NCBI GenBank assembly: GCA_018240245.1
Contig: JAFEGD010000124.1
Span: forward strand, 1 to 48,712
From: Spirochaetota bacterium
GTDB lineage: Bacteria > Spirochaetota > Leptospiria > Turneriellales > Turneriellaceae
Reading direction: 5' to 3'
Length of the DNA stretch: 48,712 bases
The translations under genes and the position numbers were made by a program. The notes under the pieces are model-generated. The model was given only the letters and a program-made list of their open reading frames with translations, searched no databases and was not told the origin of the DNA. Each line of letters starts with the position of its first letter. The first letter of the stretch is position 1. Shown here one piece after another: positions 15,163 through 24,316 of this stretch.

Positions 15163-17369
15163 ATGGCAGACAAAATAAAACTTACGCCGAAGAAGATCGT
15201 TCTTAAGAGCAATACTTCCAAAGATTCGATCGCGGGCAAGATTAGCGCGCAAAAGGTGCAACAAGGTATCGAACGAGAAGAAGAGAAAAAGCAGCAGCAG
15301 CAACAACAGCAACAGCAGGCACACGTTCATAAACCGGCAGCCGCCACCGTTGCCGTCAAGAAACCGATCGAACGCACGCCGCCCAAAGCGCGCACGGTTT
15401 TTATTCAAGACGAGCGGCAACCGAAGACAGAGGCCGAAGAACGCGCGGTTAAAAAAGGCCCGCAGGGCCCGAAGCCGGGTAGCGATAAGAAAAAGTCGAA
15501 TTTGCGCGAAGATATCTTGAAGAAAGAAGAACATAAAAAATTCTTCATCGGGCAAAAGCAACGCGATAAGGGCAAACCCGAAGCGACGCAAGCCGTCTCT
15601 TCGGTGCCTTCGAAAATTAAGATTACCGAGTTTGTGCAAGTCGGCGAACTCGCAAAAAAGCTCAATGTCCGCGCACCCGAAATAATTGCGAAACTCATGC
15701 AATTAGGAGTTATGGCGACGATCACGCAATCGATCGACGCCGAGACGGCGACGCTACTCGCGTCTGAATATAGCTGCCAAGTCGAAGTTATCTCTCTCTA
15801 CGAAGAGACGTTGATTCAAGAAGAAGCCGACACCACCGAAGAGTTAGTCGGTAGGCCGCCGGTCGTGACGATTATGGGTCACGTCGACCACGGTAAAACG
15901 AAACTCTTAGACGCGCTACGCGAAACCGACGTTGTCGCGACCGAAGCGGGCGGTATCACGCAGCACATCGGTGCGTACCAAGTCACACGACCTAAAGGCA
16001 AAATTACGTTTCTCGATACTCCGGGCCATGCCGCGTTCTCGGCGATGCGCGCGCGCGGTGCGCAAGTCACCGATATTGTCGTGCTCGTTGTCGCCGCCGA
16101 CGACGGTGTGATGCCGCAGACCGAAGAGGCAATCTCGCACGCAAAAGACGCAAAGGTGCCGATTATCGTTGCGGTGAATAAAATCGATAAACCTGCGGCG
16201 AATATCGACCGCATCAAACAAGACCTGGCGAAATTTGAACTCCTCTCCGAAGATTGGGGCGGCACGACACCTTTCGTACCAATCTCAGCGCTGCAAAAAC
16301 TCAACCTCGATAAGCTCGAAGACGCGATTCTCGCGCAAGCCGAGGTGATGGAAGTCAAAGCGAACCCCAAAAAACGAGCGATCGGTACGGTCGTCGAAGC
16401 GAAGCTCGACCAAGGCCGCGGCCCGGTTGCGACGATTTTGGTCCGCAACGGTACTCTCAAAATCGGCGACCCGTTTGTCGTCGGTCTCGAAGGCGGCAAG
16501 ATTCGCGCGATGTATAACGACAAAGGCCAAACCGTAAAAGAGGCGGGCCCGGCGACGCCGGTCGAGATTTGGGCTTGTCGGGCGTTCCTAATTCGGGCGA
16601 CGTCATCAACGTCATGGCGACAGAGCGCGAGGCGCGTGAAATCGCCGACAAGCGGCAAGAGCTTGCGCGCCAGCAACAAGCGCAGCAAGTAAAGAAGGTT
16701 AAGCTCGAAAACTTCGATGCGACGATCGAAGAAGGCAAACTCAAAGAATATAAAGTCATTATCAAAGGCGACGTGAAAGGCTCGGTCGAAGCACTGAGCG
16801 CGGCGCTTGAAAAACTCTCGAACGAAGAAGTGCGCGTGCGCGTAATTATGGGTTCGACGGGCGAAATCACCGAAAGCGACGTGATGCTCGCGTCGGCGGC
16901 AAAAGCGACGATCATTACTTTCAATGCGCGCGCTAACGCCAAGGTGCGCGACGTCGCCTCGAAAGAAGGCGTCGAAATAAAGAACTACAACATCATCTAC
17001 CAAGCGATCGACGACATGAAGCTTGCGCTCGGCGGCATGCTCTCGCCCGACGTTTCAGAGCAAGTCAACGGCGAAGCCGAGGTACGGCAGGTCTTCAAAA
17101 TCTCGGGTATGGGTTCGATCGCGGGTTGCCACGTGCGTTCGGGTTTCATTCGCCGCGCCAACAGCGTGCGCGTGCTTCGCGACGGCGCAGTCGTCTACAC
17201 GGGCGGCCTCAAATCGCTCAAGCGTTTTCAAGACGACGCGAGCGAGGTCAAAGAAGGTTTCGAGTGCGGTATCTTGGTCGAAAACTTTAACGATATTAAA
17301 GTCGGCGACGTGATCGAAGCGTTCGAAAAAATCGAAACGCAGCGCACGTTCGAACAAGCGAAAACTTAG
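15163..17369 (+). CDS. infB: Translation initiation factor IF-2, apparently frameshifted
   Basis: The GTPase that brings initiator tRNA to the ribosome. The reading frame is broken: residues 1 to about 468 are in the frame starting at 15163, which runs on with nonsense to 16692, and the rest continues from about 16569 in the frame ending at 17369. One missing base in the T run at 16568-16570 would join GPATPVEI to [15 protein letters not shown] and give a normal protein of about 735 residues. The N-terminus is basic with a poly-Gln stretch (about residues 44-53) and an IF2_N domain ([21 protein letters not shown]). The G domain has [20 protein letters not shown] and NKID. The C-terminal domains include [15 protein letters not shown] ([17 protein letters not shown]) and [13 protein letters not shown]. 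infB is essential, so a sequencing or assembly error is more likely than a real mutation. Confidence 0.9.
16564..16574 (+). other. Frameshift site in infB
   Basis: The bases GAGATTTGGGC are read GAG ATT TGG in the upstream frame. The downstream frame begins with TTG GGC TTG TCG GGC at 16569. Restoring a single base next to the TTT run gives GAG-ATN-TTG-GGC, encoding the expected V-E-I/M-L-G-L-S-G of IF-2 proteins. No canonical slippery heptamer in the correct phase and no stimulatory stem are apparent. Confidence 0.85.
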
Positions 17370-17388
17370 TTTTCGCGAGCGATACGCC

Positions 17389-17865
17389 ATGAACGACGTT
17401 CGCCGGTTGCGTCTGCAAAAACAAATCTTTCGCCATGTCGCGACGTATTACCAGAAAATGGCGAAGGGGCATCACAAGCACGATTTAGGCGCGAGCGAAT
17501 CGATTGCGCCTACCAGCGAAGGATTACCCCCTGCGACGAACGATACGCCCGCAGCGGTTGATTCACCCGCCGCTACGCATAACCCCTTCGCACAATTCGA
17601 CGCAGAAACTTTTACAGAGCAAGTGCGCGACTATTGTACGTTCACGCGCTGCGAACTTTCGTCGGACGGCTCGTTCGCAAAAATTTTTGTGAGTATTTGG
17701 GGCTCGCCGCAAGAGCAAGAACGTATTATCAAAGATATTAAGCGACACGCGCACGGTATGCGCACGAGTATCGCGAAGCATATTCGCATGCGCGCGATAC
17801 CGCAACTTGCATTTGTGCAAGACCATTCGTTCGAGAAGGCCGCCGAAACCGAAAAGTTGTTATAG
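17389..17865 (+). CDS. rbfA: Ribosome-binding factor A with an inserted linker
   Basis: A cold-shock-linked 30S maturation factor. It has 158 residues, against about 115-130 for typical RbfA. The N-terminal helix (VRRLRLQKQIFRHVATYYQK) and the KH-like core (CTFTRCELSSDGSFAKIFVSIWG, IIKDIKRHAHGMRTSIAKHIRMR, IPQLAFVQDHSFEKA) are recognisable. Between them, about residues 28-65, lies a low-complexity segment rich in Ala, Pro, Ser and Thr, where other RbfA proteins have a short loop. It starts 19 bases after infB and is the last gene of the operon, ending two bases before the convergent cyclase gene. No terminator hairpin is visible at that junction. Confidence 0.85.
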   Translation: MNDVRRLRLQKQIFRHVATYYQKMAKGHHKHDLGASESIAPTSEGLPPATNDTPAAVDSPAATHNPFAQFDAETFTEQVRDYCTFTRCELSSDGSFAKIFVSIWGSPQEQERIIKDIKRHAHGMRTSIAKHIRMRAIPQLAFVQDHSFEKAAETEKLL

Positions 17866-17866
17866 C

Positions 17867-19540
17867 CTAAGATTTGTACCCGTGTACGGCTAAAACATCG
17901 CTTTTGCCGCGCAGGCGTAGTTTGAGAAGCACATCCGCCTCACGTGCATCGCCCGTAAGTTCGACAACTTTGTCGGAGACCAAAAGCCATGTGCCGAGTT
18001 TCTTGTTCGCGTGCTCGAGGCGGCTTGCGGTGTTGACAACATCGCCGATTGCGGTGAGGTGCGCAGCGTTGCCGTAACCTAAGTCGCCGACAATCGCCGC
18101 TCCCGCGTGGATGCCGATGCGCAATTTTAAGGGAGTCTTTAATTCGTTTGCGAGAAAATCGTTCATCGTCGCGAGTTGCGTTTGCATGCGGTGCGCGGCG
18201 GCGAGCGCGTGGCGTGCGGCAGTAGCAATATCTTCTTTAAGACCGAAGAGCGCCATGATGCCGTCGCCGATAAATTTGTCGATATGGCCCGCTTCGTCTT
18301 CGATAATTTTTCCCATGCCACGAAAATATTGGTTTAGCACAAACACGACGTCGTACGGTAGGCGATGCTCGCTGAACGCGGTGAAGCCCTGCAAATCGGA
18401 AAACAACACGACGATCTCGCGCTCGGCTCCTTCGCTCTCGGTTTTCTTTTTTAGTACCGAATTTTTTGCCTGCGCGTGGCCGATAAGAGGCGCGATGCGA
18501 ACGTCGCCTTGTAAGCGACTTTGGCACGCCAAACGCATATCACTTTCGGCACCGATGCGTTTGAGTAATGTCGCCTCGGTTGCGCCCATCGCCGAAAGAT
18601 TTTCAAGCCCCGATAAGACGCGCACGCGGCACGTCGAGCAGCGTCCGTTGCCGCCGCAAACGTGCGCGTGCTCGATGCCGTGCATAAGGCTCACGTCGAG
18701 TAGCGACACCCCGGCGGCGGCGCGCACAACCGGCCCGTCTGCATAACTCACATTGATCGTCGCTTTACGGCGGTGGCGTCTCAGCACGAAAGCACGCGCG
18801 ACAAAAAGCGCCGCGAGTAAAAATGCGAGAAACGCCAGACCGCCGAGATAAAACACCAAGCGGCTATGCGCAAAGGCATTGGGACTACCCCCGTGAGCGG
18901 CACGCACAAATTCGCGCCATGCGGTGTCTTTCGCGAGTTCGTCGACCTGCCCCATCGCCGATAAAATACCCGCAATTCCTAAAACAGGAATCGCGGTATA
19001 GACGACGAGAAACGGCGTTCGTATACGTTGAAACCACGGTTTCAAGTCGAGTGTGGTGGTGATGCCGAGAAACGCATGCACCCACACGAGCGCAGTCATC
19101 GCCGTCAGCAGCAAGATATCCCACGGGTTGCGGTGCGCGAGCAGCATGAACGAATAGGTATCGTTATGACCGTAGACCCACCACTGCAAGCGCGTACCGG
19201 CGATATGCCAAAACAGTAAGAACGGTATCGAAAGACCGGCGAGAATCTTAACTTTCTCGCGCGTCGAAAAACGCCACGTTTCGCGGAACATGAGACGCCA
19301 CAGCGCCGACTGCGTGTGAAAGAAAAGCGCAACGGGGAAAATCCACTGCCCGACGCCGCTGCGCCAGAAGCCGAGAAAAATTTTACGACCCGATTCCATC
19401 GCGTCGAGTGAAATTAATCCAAGCGCATGGTTGATAAAGTGCGTTGCCGCGTAGGTAAAAATAACCGTCGCCGCGATTAAGCGAATATGTACAAAAACTT
19501 GCTTTTGTGTCCATTGCATCGGGGTCGCACTGTGAGTCAT
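17867..19540 (-). CDS. Cytochrome-b-like / 2Fe-2S ferredoxin / class III nucleotide cyclase fusion
   Basis: A 557-residue protein with three parts. Residues 1-255 hold about six membrane helices with in-membrane histidines (H34, H38, H75, H112, H155) in a pattern like succinate dehydrogenase cytochrome b subunits. Residues about 262-350 are a plant-type 2Fe-2S ferredoxin domain with ligands C295, C301, C304 (CGGNGRCSTC) and C339 (LACQ). Residues about 375-557 are a class III adenylyl/guanylyl cyclase: metal Asp382 (LFSDLQGFTAFSE), Lys422 and Asp426 (DKFIGDGIMALFG), Asp500, and the transition-state pair Asn503/Arg507 (GDVVNTASRLE). All catalytic residues are present, so the enzyme should be active. 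The order suggests a redox or quinone signal passed to cAMP synthesis; that is inference. It is transcribed alone, convergent with rbfA and divergent from metH. Confidence 0.88.
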   Translation of the reverse strand: MTHSATPMQWTQKQVFVHIRLIAATVIFTYAATHFINHALGLISLDAMESGRKIFLGFWRSGVGQWIFPVALFFHTQSALWRLMFRETWRFSTREKVKILAGLSIPFLLFWHIAGTRLQWWVYGHNDTYSFMLLAHRNPWDILLLTAMTALVWVHAFLGITTTLDLKPWFQRIRTPFLVVYTAIPVLGIAGILSAMGQVDELAKDTAWREFVRAAHGGSPNAFAHSRLVFYLGGLAFLAFLLAALFVARAFVLRRHRRKATINVSYADGPVVRAAAGVSLLDVSLMHGIEHAHVCGGNGRCSTCRVRVLSGLENLSAMGATEATLLKRIGAESDMRLACQSRLQGDVRIAPLIGHAQAKNSVLKKKTESEGAEREIVVLFSDLQGFTAFSEHRLPYDVVFVLNQYFRGMGKIIEDEAGHIDKFIGDGIMALFGLKEDIATAARHALAAAHRMQTQLATMNDFLANELKTPLKLRIGIHAGAAIVGDLGYGNAAHLTAIGDVVNTASRLEHANKKLGTWLLVSDKVVELTGDAREADVLLKLRLRGKSDVLAVHGYKS

Positions 19541-19558
19541 ATTGATGCCGTAAATATT

Positions 19559-19586
19559 TTGACAGCGTTATAGAAAACAATATCGG
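19559..19586 (+). promoter_or_regulatory. Candidate metH promoter
   Basis: A perfect -35 hexamer TTGACA (19559-19564) lies 16 bases before TATCGG (19581-19586), a weak -10. It sits about 100 bases before the metH ATG, in the region that diverges from the cyclase gene. Two copies of CGAAAATT follow within the next 40 bases and could be a regulator site. No cobalamin or S-adenosylmethionine riboswitch motif was recognised in this short leader. Confidence 0.35.
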
Positions 19587-19663
19587 AATATCGAAAATTA
19601 GCTAATCCGAAAATTCGATACGGTTGCGATGCTTATAGCAAACTGAATTGTACTCCACACCGC

Positions 19664-19687
19664 ATCGATACATTCAAATGTATCGAT
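19664..19687 (+). promoter_or_regulatory. Perfect hairpin covering the metH ribosome-binding region
   Basis: ATCGATACAT (19664-19673) and ATGTATCGAT (19678-19687) are perfect ten-base arms around a TCAA loop. The right arm ends four bases before the metH ATG. No Shine-Dalgarno sequence is visible elsewhere in the leader, so folding would cover the region the ribosome must contact. It could be a translational switch or a protein operator. Confidence 0.5.
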
Positions 19688-19691
19688 ATAT

Positions 19692-22600
19692 ATGGCACGT
19701 TATACCGAAACTCAAATTCGCGAGGCGCTCGCGCAGAGAATCTTGATTCTCGACGGCGCGATGGGCACGATGATCCAGCGGGCGAAGCTTGCCGAAGAGG
19801 ATTATCGCGGCACCGGGAGCGTTAATCCAGAGCAGCTATGGAAATCCATAGCCCCCGATTTCAACCTTTCCCCCCAGCTATGGAAATCCATAGCAGAGCA
19901 TACAATCCCCCTCAAGGGCAATTCGGATATTTTATGCCTGACGCGCCCCGACGCCATCACCGCGATTCACCGCGAGTACATCGACGCGGGCGCCGACATT
20001 ATCGAAACGAATTCGTTCAGCAGCAATTTCATTTCGCAGGCCGACTACAAACTCGAACACCTCGTGCCGGTCTTGAACGAAGCGGCGGTGCGCTGCGTCG
20101 CGATGGCGCGTGCGGCATACGAAAAAGAAAATCCGCAGGGGCGAAAAATATTTATCGCCGGTGCCTTGGGGCCGACCACCAAGACGGCGTCGATCTCGCC
20201 CGATGTGAATAATCCGGCATACCGCGCCACCAACTTCGACGAGCTCAAGGCGTGTTTCAAAGAGCAGACGATTGCGCTCATGAAGGCGGGCGTCGATTTG
20301 CTCTTGCCCGAAACCAACCTCGATACGCTGAACGTCAAGGCGGCGATTGTCGCGTTCGAAGAGGCGTTTGCAGAGTTGGGTTATCGTGTGCCGGTTTCGA
20401 TTTCGGTGACGATCACCGACGCCTCGGGGCGTACGCTTTCGGGGCAAACGGCGGAGGCATTTTACAATTCGGTTCGCCATGCGAACCCTTTATCGATTGG
20501 CATTAACTGCGCTCTGGGTGCTAAAGACATGAAGCCGTATTTGCAAGATTTGGCGCGCATCTCTGACATTCCTATTTCGTGCTATCCGAACGCGGGATTG
20601 CCGAATGCGTTCGGCGGTTACGACGAGACTCCCGCAATGTTCGCGTCGGACTTGGCAGCCTTTGCGAAAGACGGCATATTGAACATCGCCGGCGGTTGTT
20701 GCGGCACGACACCCGATCACATCCAAGAGATGGTGAAGCGCGTGGCGACTCAAAAACCACGCTCGGCAGCCCATGATTTAGACCATGGGCTGCCGAGCGG
20801 TTTGCATCTTGCCGGGCTCGAACCGTTGAATCTTGCGGTTTCGACGGCAGCGACCGGCAGCGGTTCGCAGTTTCTCATGATTGGCGAGCGCACGAACGTG
20901 ACCGGGTCGCCGAAATTCAAGAAACTCATTCTCGAAGACAAATTTACCGAGGCGCTCGAAGTCGCGCGGCAACAGGTAATCGCGGGCGCGAATATTCTCG
21001 ACGTGAATTTCGACGAAGCGCTTCTCGACGGCGAAGCGTCGATGACGCGCTTCTTGAATCTCATCGCGTCTGAGCCCGATATCGCGCGCGTACCGATCAT
21101 GATCGACTCGTCGAAGTGGTCGGTAATTTACGCGGGCATGAAATGCGTGCAGGGCAAGGGCATCGTCAATTCGATTAGTCTTAAAGAAGGCGAAGATAAA
21201 TTTTTAGAGCAAGCCAAACTGGTGCGCGAACATGGTTTCGCGATGGTCGTGATGGCGTTCGACGAGCAGGGGCAGGCAGCGAGCGAAGACGACAAGGTGC
21301 GCATCTGCAAGCGCGCGTATAATCTCTTAACGCAAAAAGCGCACGTGCCGCCCTCGGACATTATTTTCGACCCGAATATTTTGACCGTGGCGACGGGCAT
21401 CGAAGAGCATAACAATTACGCGCGTGACTTTATCAACGCCACGCGCCGCATTAAAGAAGAATGCCCCGGCGTGTATATTTCGGGCGGCGTGAGCAATGTC
21501 TCGTTTTCGTTTCGCGGCAATAACGCCGTGCGCGAGGCAATCCACTCGGTATTTTTGTACCACGCGATCAAAGCGGGTCTCGACATGGGTATCGTCAATG
21601 CGGGTATGCTTGCAGTGTACGAAGATATTCCCCCCGAACTCAAAGAGCACGTTGAGGATGTCATTTTGAACCGGCGGCCCGACGCGACCGAGCGGTTACT
21701 CGCAATCGCCGACAAATATAAGGCAGGCGGCAAAGAACAAGTTAAAGAAGATTTATCGTGGCGTAACGGTACCGCCGAAGAGCGCATCGCACACGCGCTG
21801 GTTAAAGGCATCGATGCGTACGTCGAAGGCGACACCGAAGAGCTCAGGCAACGCTATTCGCCGACACTGCGCGTGATCGAAGGCCCGCTCATGGGTGGCA
21901 TGCGCGTCGTCGGCGAGCTTTTCGGCGCGGGCAAAATGTTTTTGCCGCAGGTCGTGAAGTCGGCGCGCGTGATGAAAAAAGCGGTTGCGTACCTCTTGCC
22001 GTTTATGGAAGCCGAAAAGGCCGCCGCGGGCGCAACGACTGCGCAGAAAAAAATTCTCATGGCGACGGTGAAGGGCGACGTACACGACATCGGTAAGAAT
22101 ATCGTCGGTGTCGTGCTCTCGTGTAATAACTATGACGTCGTCGATTTGGGCGTGATGGTACCGTGCGAGAAAATTCTCGCGACCGCGAAAGAAATCAACG
22201 CCGACGTGATCGGGCTTTCGGGGCTCATCACGCCGTCGCTCGACGAGATGGCGCACGTCGCGAGCGAAATGAAAAAAGGCGGATTTACTTTGCCTCTGTT
22301 GATTGGTGGCGCAACGACATCGGCCGCGCATACGGCGGTGAAGATTGTACCCGAATACGACCAACCCGTCGTGCATGTGCCCGATGCGTCGCAAGTTACC
22401 GGCGTCTTAGGGCGGCTCCTCAGTGACGAGCTCAAAGCCGATTACATTACGGAATTAAAAACAGAACAGCAGAAAATCCACCAGTCGTATTTGAGCGGCA
22501 AGAAAGAGCGCTCGTTCGTATCGATCGGCGACGCACGCGCTTTGGCGCCGAAACTCAAACCGACAACGCCGAAAACTCCCAACAAACTCGGCATCACGCT

Positions 22601-23465
22601 TCTCGACAACGTCGCGCTCGACGACTTGGTGCCGTTCTTCGATTGGTCGCCGTTTTTCATGGCGTGGGAGCTGCGTGGGCGCTACCCGCGCATTCTCGAC
22701 GATGCGGTGGTTGGCGTCGAAGCGCGTAAGCTTTTCGACGACGCGCAAAAAATTCTCGCGCAGATTTTGAAAGATAAACCGTTTCAACCGCGCGGCGTCG
22801 TGGGGATTTACCCCTGCGAGCGCAGCGGCGACGATGTGACCGTGCAATCCACCCCGTCAGGGGTGGGTTGCACTTTTCATTTTTTGCGCCAGCAGAGAAA
22901 AAAAGACAACGAACAGGTGTATTACTGTCTCGCGGACTATATCCAACCCAGTGGTCTTGACTACATCGGCGGGTTTGCCGTCACCGCCGGCGAGGGTGTG
23001 CTCGAATATTCGTTGCGCTATACCAAACAGAACGACGACTATTCGGCGATTATGGTCAAAGCGCTCGGCGACCGTTTCGCCGAATCGTTCGCCGAATACG
23101 CGCACGCGAAAGTGCGCAAAGAAATTTGGGGTTATGCCGCCGACGAGAAGTTAGATCTCGAAGACTTAATTAAAGAAAATTATCTCGGTGTTCGCCCCGC
23201 GCCCGGCTACCCAGCGTCGCCCGACCACACCGAAAAGCGCACGCTTTTCGATTGGCTCTCGGTCGAAAAGAACACCGGCATGCACTTGACCGACCATTTT
23301 GCAATGACGCCGCCGTCGTCGGTGAGCGGGCTCTACTTTGCGCACCCCGAGTCAAAATATTTTGCCGTCGGCAAAATTGACTACGACCAACTCGAAGAGT
23401 ACGCCAAGCGCAAAGGCATGAGCGTCGCCGAAGCGGAGAAGTGGCTGCGGCCCTATTTGGATTGA
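19692..23465 (+). CDS. metH: Cobalamin-dependent methionine synthase with palindrome-encoded inserts
   Basis: Transfers the methyl group of 5-methyltetrahydrofolate to homocysteine through cobalamin. It has 1257 residues, slightly longer than E. coli MetH (1227). Domains in order: homocysteine-binding ([10 protein letters not shown]; zinc cysteines in NCALG and GGCCGTT), pterin-binding ([12 protein letters not shown]), cobalamin-binding ([17 protein letters not shown], with the DxHxxG histidine that ligates cobalt) and AdoMet reactivation domain ([15 protein letters not shown]). Three places differ from relatives: a stretch of about 24 extra residues near residue 45-70 with LWKSIA twice, the linker near residue 360, and a loop near residue 1053. 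Each coincides with an inverted repeat in the DNA. The enzyme should be functional, since all motifs are intact and the frame is open throughout. Confidence 0.96.
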   Translation: MARYTETQIREALAQRILILDGAMGTMIQRAKLAEEDYRGTGSVNPEQLWKSIAPDFNLSPQLWKSIAEHTIPLKGNSDILCLTRPDAITAIHREYIDAGADIIETNSFSSNFISQADYKLEHLVPVLNEAAVRCVAMARAAYEKENPQGRKIFIAGALGPTTKTASISPDVNNPAYRATNFDELKACFKEQTIALMKAGVDLLLPETNLDTLNVKAAIVAFEEAFAELGYRVPVSISVTITDASGRTLSGQTAEAFYNSVRHANPLSIGINCALGAKDMKPYLQDLARISDIPISCYPNAGLPNAFGGYDETPAMFASDLAAFAKDGILNIAGGCCGTTPDHIQEMVKRVATQKPRSAAHDLDHGLPSGLHLAGLEPLNLAVSTAATGSGSQFLMIGERTNVTGSPKFKKLILEDKFTEALEVARQQVIAGANILDVNFDEALLDGEASMTRFLNLIASEPDIARVPIMIDSSKWSVIYAGMKCVQGKGIVNSISLKEGEDKFLEQAKLVREHGFAMVVMAFDEQGQAASEDDKVRICKRAYNLLTQKAHVPPSDIIFDPNILTVATGIEEHNNYARDFINATRRIKEECPGVYISGGVSNVSFSFRGNNAVREAIHSVFLYHAIKAGLDMGIVNAGMLAVYEDIPPELKEHVEDVILNRRPDATERLLAIADKYKAGGKEQVKEDLSWRNGTAEERIAHALVKGIDAYVEGDTEELRQRYSPTLRVIEGPLMGGMRVVGELFGAGKMFLPQVVKSARVMKKAVAYLLPFMEAEKAAAGATTAQKKILMATVKGDVHDIGKNIVGVVLSCNNYDVVDLGVMVPCEKILATAKEINADVIGLSGLITPSLDEMAHVASEMKKGGFTLPLLIGGATTSAAHTAVKIVPEYDQPVVHVPDASQVTGVLGRLLSDELKADYITELKTEQQKIHQSYLSGKKERSFVSIGDARALAPKLKPTTPKTPNKLGITLLDNVALDDLVPFFDWSPFFMAWELRGRYPRILDDAVVGVEARKLFDDAQKILAQILKDKPFQPRGVVGIYPCERSGDDVTVQSTPSGVGCTFHFLRQQRKKDNEQVYYCLADYIQPSGLDYIGGFAVTAGEGVLEYSLRYTKQNDDYSAIMVKALGDRFAESFAEYAHAKVRKEIWGYAADEKLDLEDLIKENYLGVRPAPGYPASPDHTEKRTLFDWLSVEKNTGMHLTDHFAMTPPSSVSGLYFAHPESKYFAVGKIDYDQLEEYAKRKGMSVAEAEKWLRPYLD
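19833..19894 (+). repeat. Two in-frame copies of a 20-base palindromic repeat within metH
   Basis: CAGCTATGGAAATCCATAGC occurs identically at 19833-19852 and 19875-19894. Its core GCTATGGA-AA-TCCATAGC is a perfect eight-base inverted repeat. Each copy encodes QLWKSIA in frame. The pair and the 22-base spacer coincide with a segment that MetH of other bacteria lacks, between the residues RG and LKGN. Confidence 0.85.
20760..20799 (+). repeat. In-frame 16-base-pair hairpin in the metH interdomain linker
   Basis: CGCTCGGCAGCCCATG (20760-20775) is perfectly complementary to CATGGGCTGCCGAGCG (20784-20799) across the eight-base loop ATTTAGAC. It encodes [13 protein letters not shown], placed between the homocysteine- and folate-binding domains, where sequence length is tolerated. 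Confidence 0.85.
22842..22873 (+). repeat. In-frame 14-base-pair hairpin in the metH reactivation domain
   Basis: GTGCAATCCACCCC (22842-22855) pairs with GGGGTGGGTTGCAC (22860-22873) around GTCA, with a single T-G wobble. It encodes [11 protein letters not shown] in a loop of the AdoMet-binding domain whose length is close to that of E. coli MetH, so here the hairpin replaces rather than lengthens the protein. Confidence 0.8.
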
Positions 23466-23472
23466 GAAACAA

Positions 23473-24303
23473 ATGGATAAGTCTTTTAGTTTACGGCGTT
23501 TTTTGCGATACCAGAAACTCGTCGCGCTATTTTCGTTGGTGTTGCTGCTTTCGTGTGCCAAAGACGATCCTTTTCAAGGCAACGACGGCTGCTTGCTTAT
23601 TGTCAATGCGCGCACTGGCCGTGTTGAAAAAGTTTGGAACGAAGCGCGTTGCCGTATGCGATACCCCGCGTGTTCGACTTTCAAAGTTCCTTTGGCGGTC
23701 ATGGCTTTCGACGCGGGCGTTTTGCGCGACGAAAATCAAATGTTGAAATGGGACGGTAAACCGCGTATGCTTGCAGCGTGGAATCGCGATCACGACGCGG
23801 CCAGTTGGTTACGCGATTCGGTCGTTTGGTTTTCGCAGCGCATTACGCCGCGCTTAGGCGAAGCACGTATCGCGCGCTATTTGAACGAATTCCATTACGG
23901 TAACGGTGATATTGGCGCAGGCCTTTCAGACGCATGGCTGAAAGGACCCGACACGCAAGGGCGCGCACTCAAGATCGACGCCTACGAGCAAGCCGGCTTT
24001 ATGCGCAGCTTGGTATTAGCGAAGCTACCCGTCAAAAAATTTGCGATCGAGACAACCCGCAAAATTATAAATCTTGAAAAAAGTCCACAGGGATTTTTAC
24101 TCAGCGGTAAAACAGGTTCGAATTGGCATGCGGATGGCAAGCGGCGTTTTGGCTGGTTTGTGGGGAGCTTGGAACGCGGCGAAGAAAACTATATAGTCGT
24201 CGCGAATTTCAGCGACCGCGAACCGACTACAGATAGGCGCTTCGGCGGTGCGGTGGCACGCGATTTTGCTAAGGCATATCTCGCCCGGCACGGGCTTTGG
24301 TAA
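23473..24303 (+). CDS. Class D (OXA-type) beta-lactamase lipoprotein
   Basis: A serine beta-lactamase that would hydrolyse penicillin-like antibiotics in the periplasm. It has 276 residues, the usual OXA length, and a lipobox ending LLLSC (Cys28), so it is probably membrane-anchored. All class D motifs are present: STFK with the nucleophile Ser68 and the carboxylatable Lys71, SVV at 116-118, YGN at 142-144, KTG at 213-215 and WFVG at 228-231. It begins seven bases after metH and has the same base composition as its neighbours, so it looks like a resident chromosomal gene rather than a recent mobile one. A penicillin-binding or sensor role (as for BlaR-type domains) is less likely, because there is no membrane signalling domain. 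Confidence 0.92.
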   Translation: MDKSFSLRRFLRYQKLVALFSLVLLLSCAKDDPFQGNDGCLLIVNARTGRVEKVWNEARCRMRYPACSTFKVPLAVMAFDAGVLRDENQMLKWDGKPRMLAAWNRDHDAASWLRDSVVWFSQRITPRLGEARIARYLNEFHYGNGDIGAGLSDAWLKGPDTQGRALKIDAYEQAGFMRSLVLAKLPVKKFAIETTRKIINLEKSPQGFLLSGKTGSNWHADGKRRFGWFVGSLERGEENYIVVANFSDREPTTDRRFGGAVARDFAKAYLARHGLW

Positions 24304-24316
24304 CGATATTCTGAAG

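Noticed and set aside
16564..16574. Programmed -1 frameshifting in infB
   Set aside because: The zero-frame codons GAG ATT TGG do not allow re-pairing after a -1 slip, and no slippery heptamer or downstream stem is visible. IF-2 frameshifting is not known.
15879..17003. A 374-codon open frame on the minus strand opposite infB
   Set aside because: It has no recognisable domain, a low-complexity Phe/Asp/Arg-rich composition and lies wholly opposite a conserved gene, as expected for shadow frames in this codon usage.
19541..19691. Cobalamin or SAM riboswitch before metH
   Set aside because: The leader is only about 100 bases from the candidate promoter and lacks the B12-box or SAM-type conserved cores; only a simple hairpin is visible.
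19833..19894. CRISPR-like repeat pair
   Set aside because: There are only two copies inside an open reading frame, with a 22-base spacer and no cas genes.
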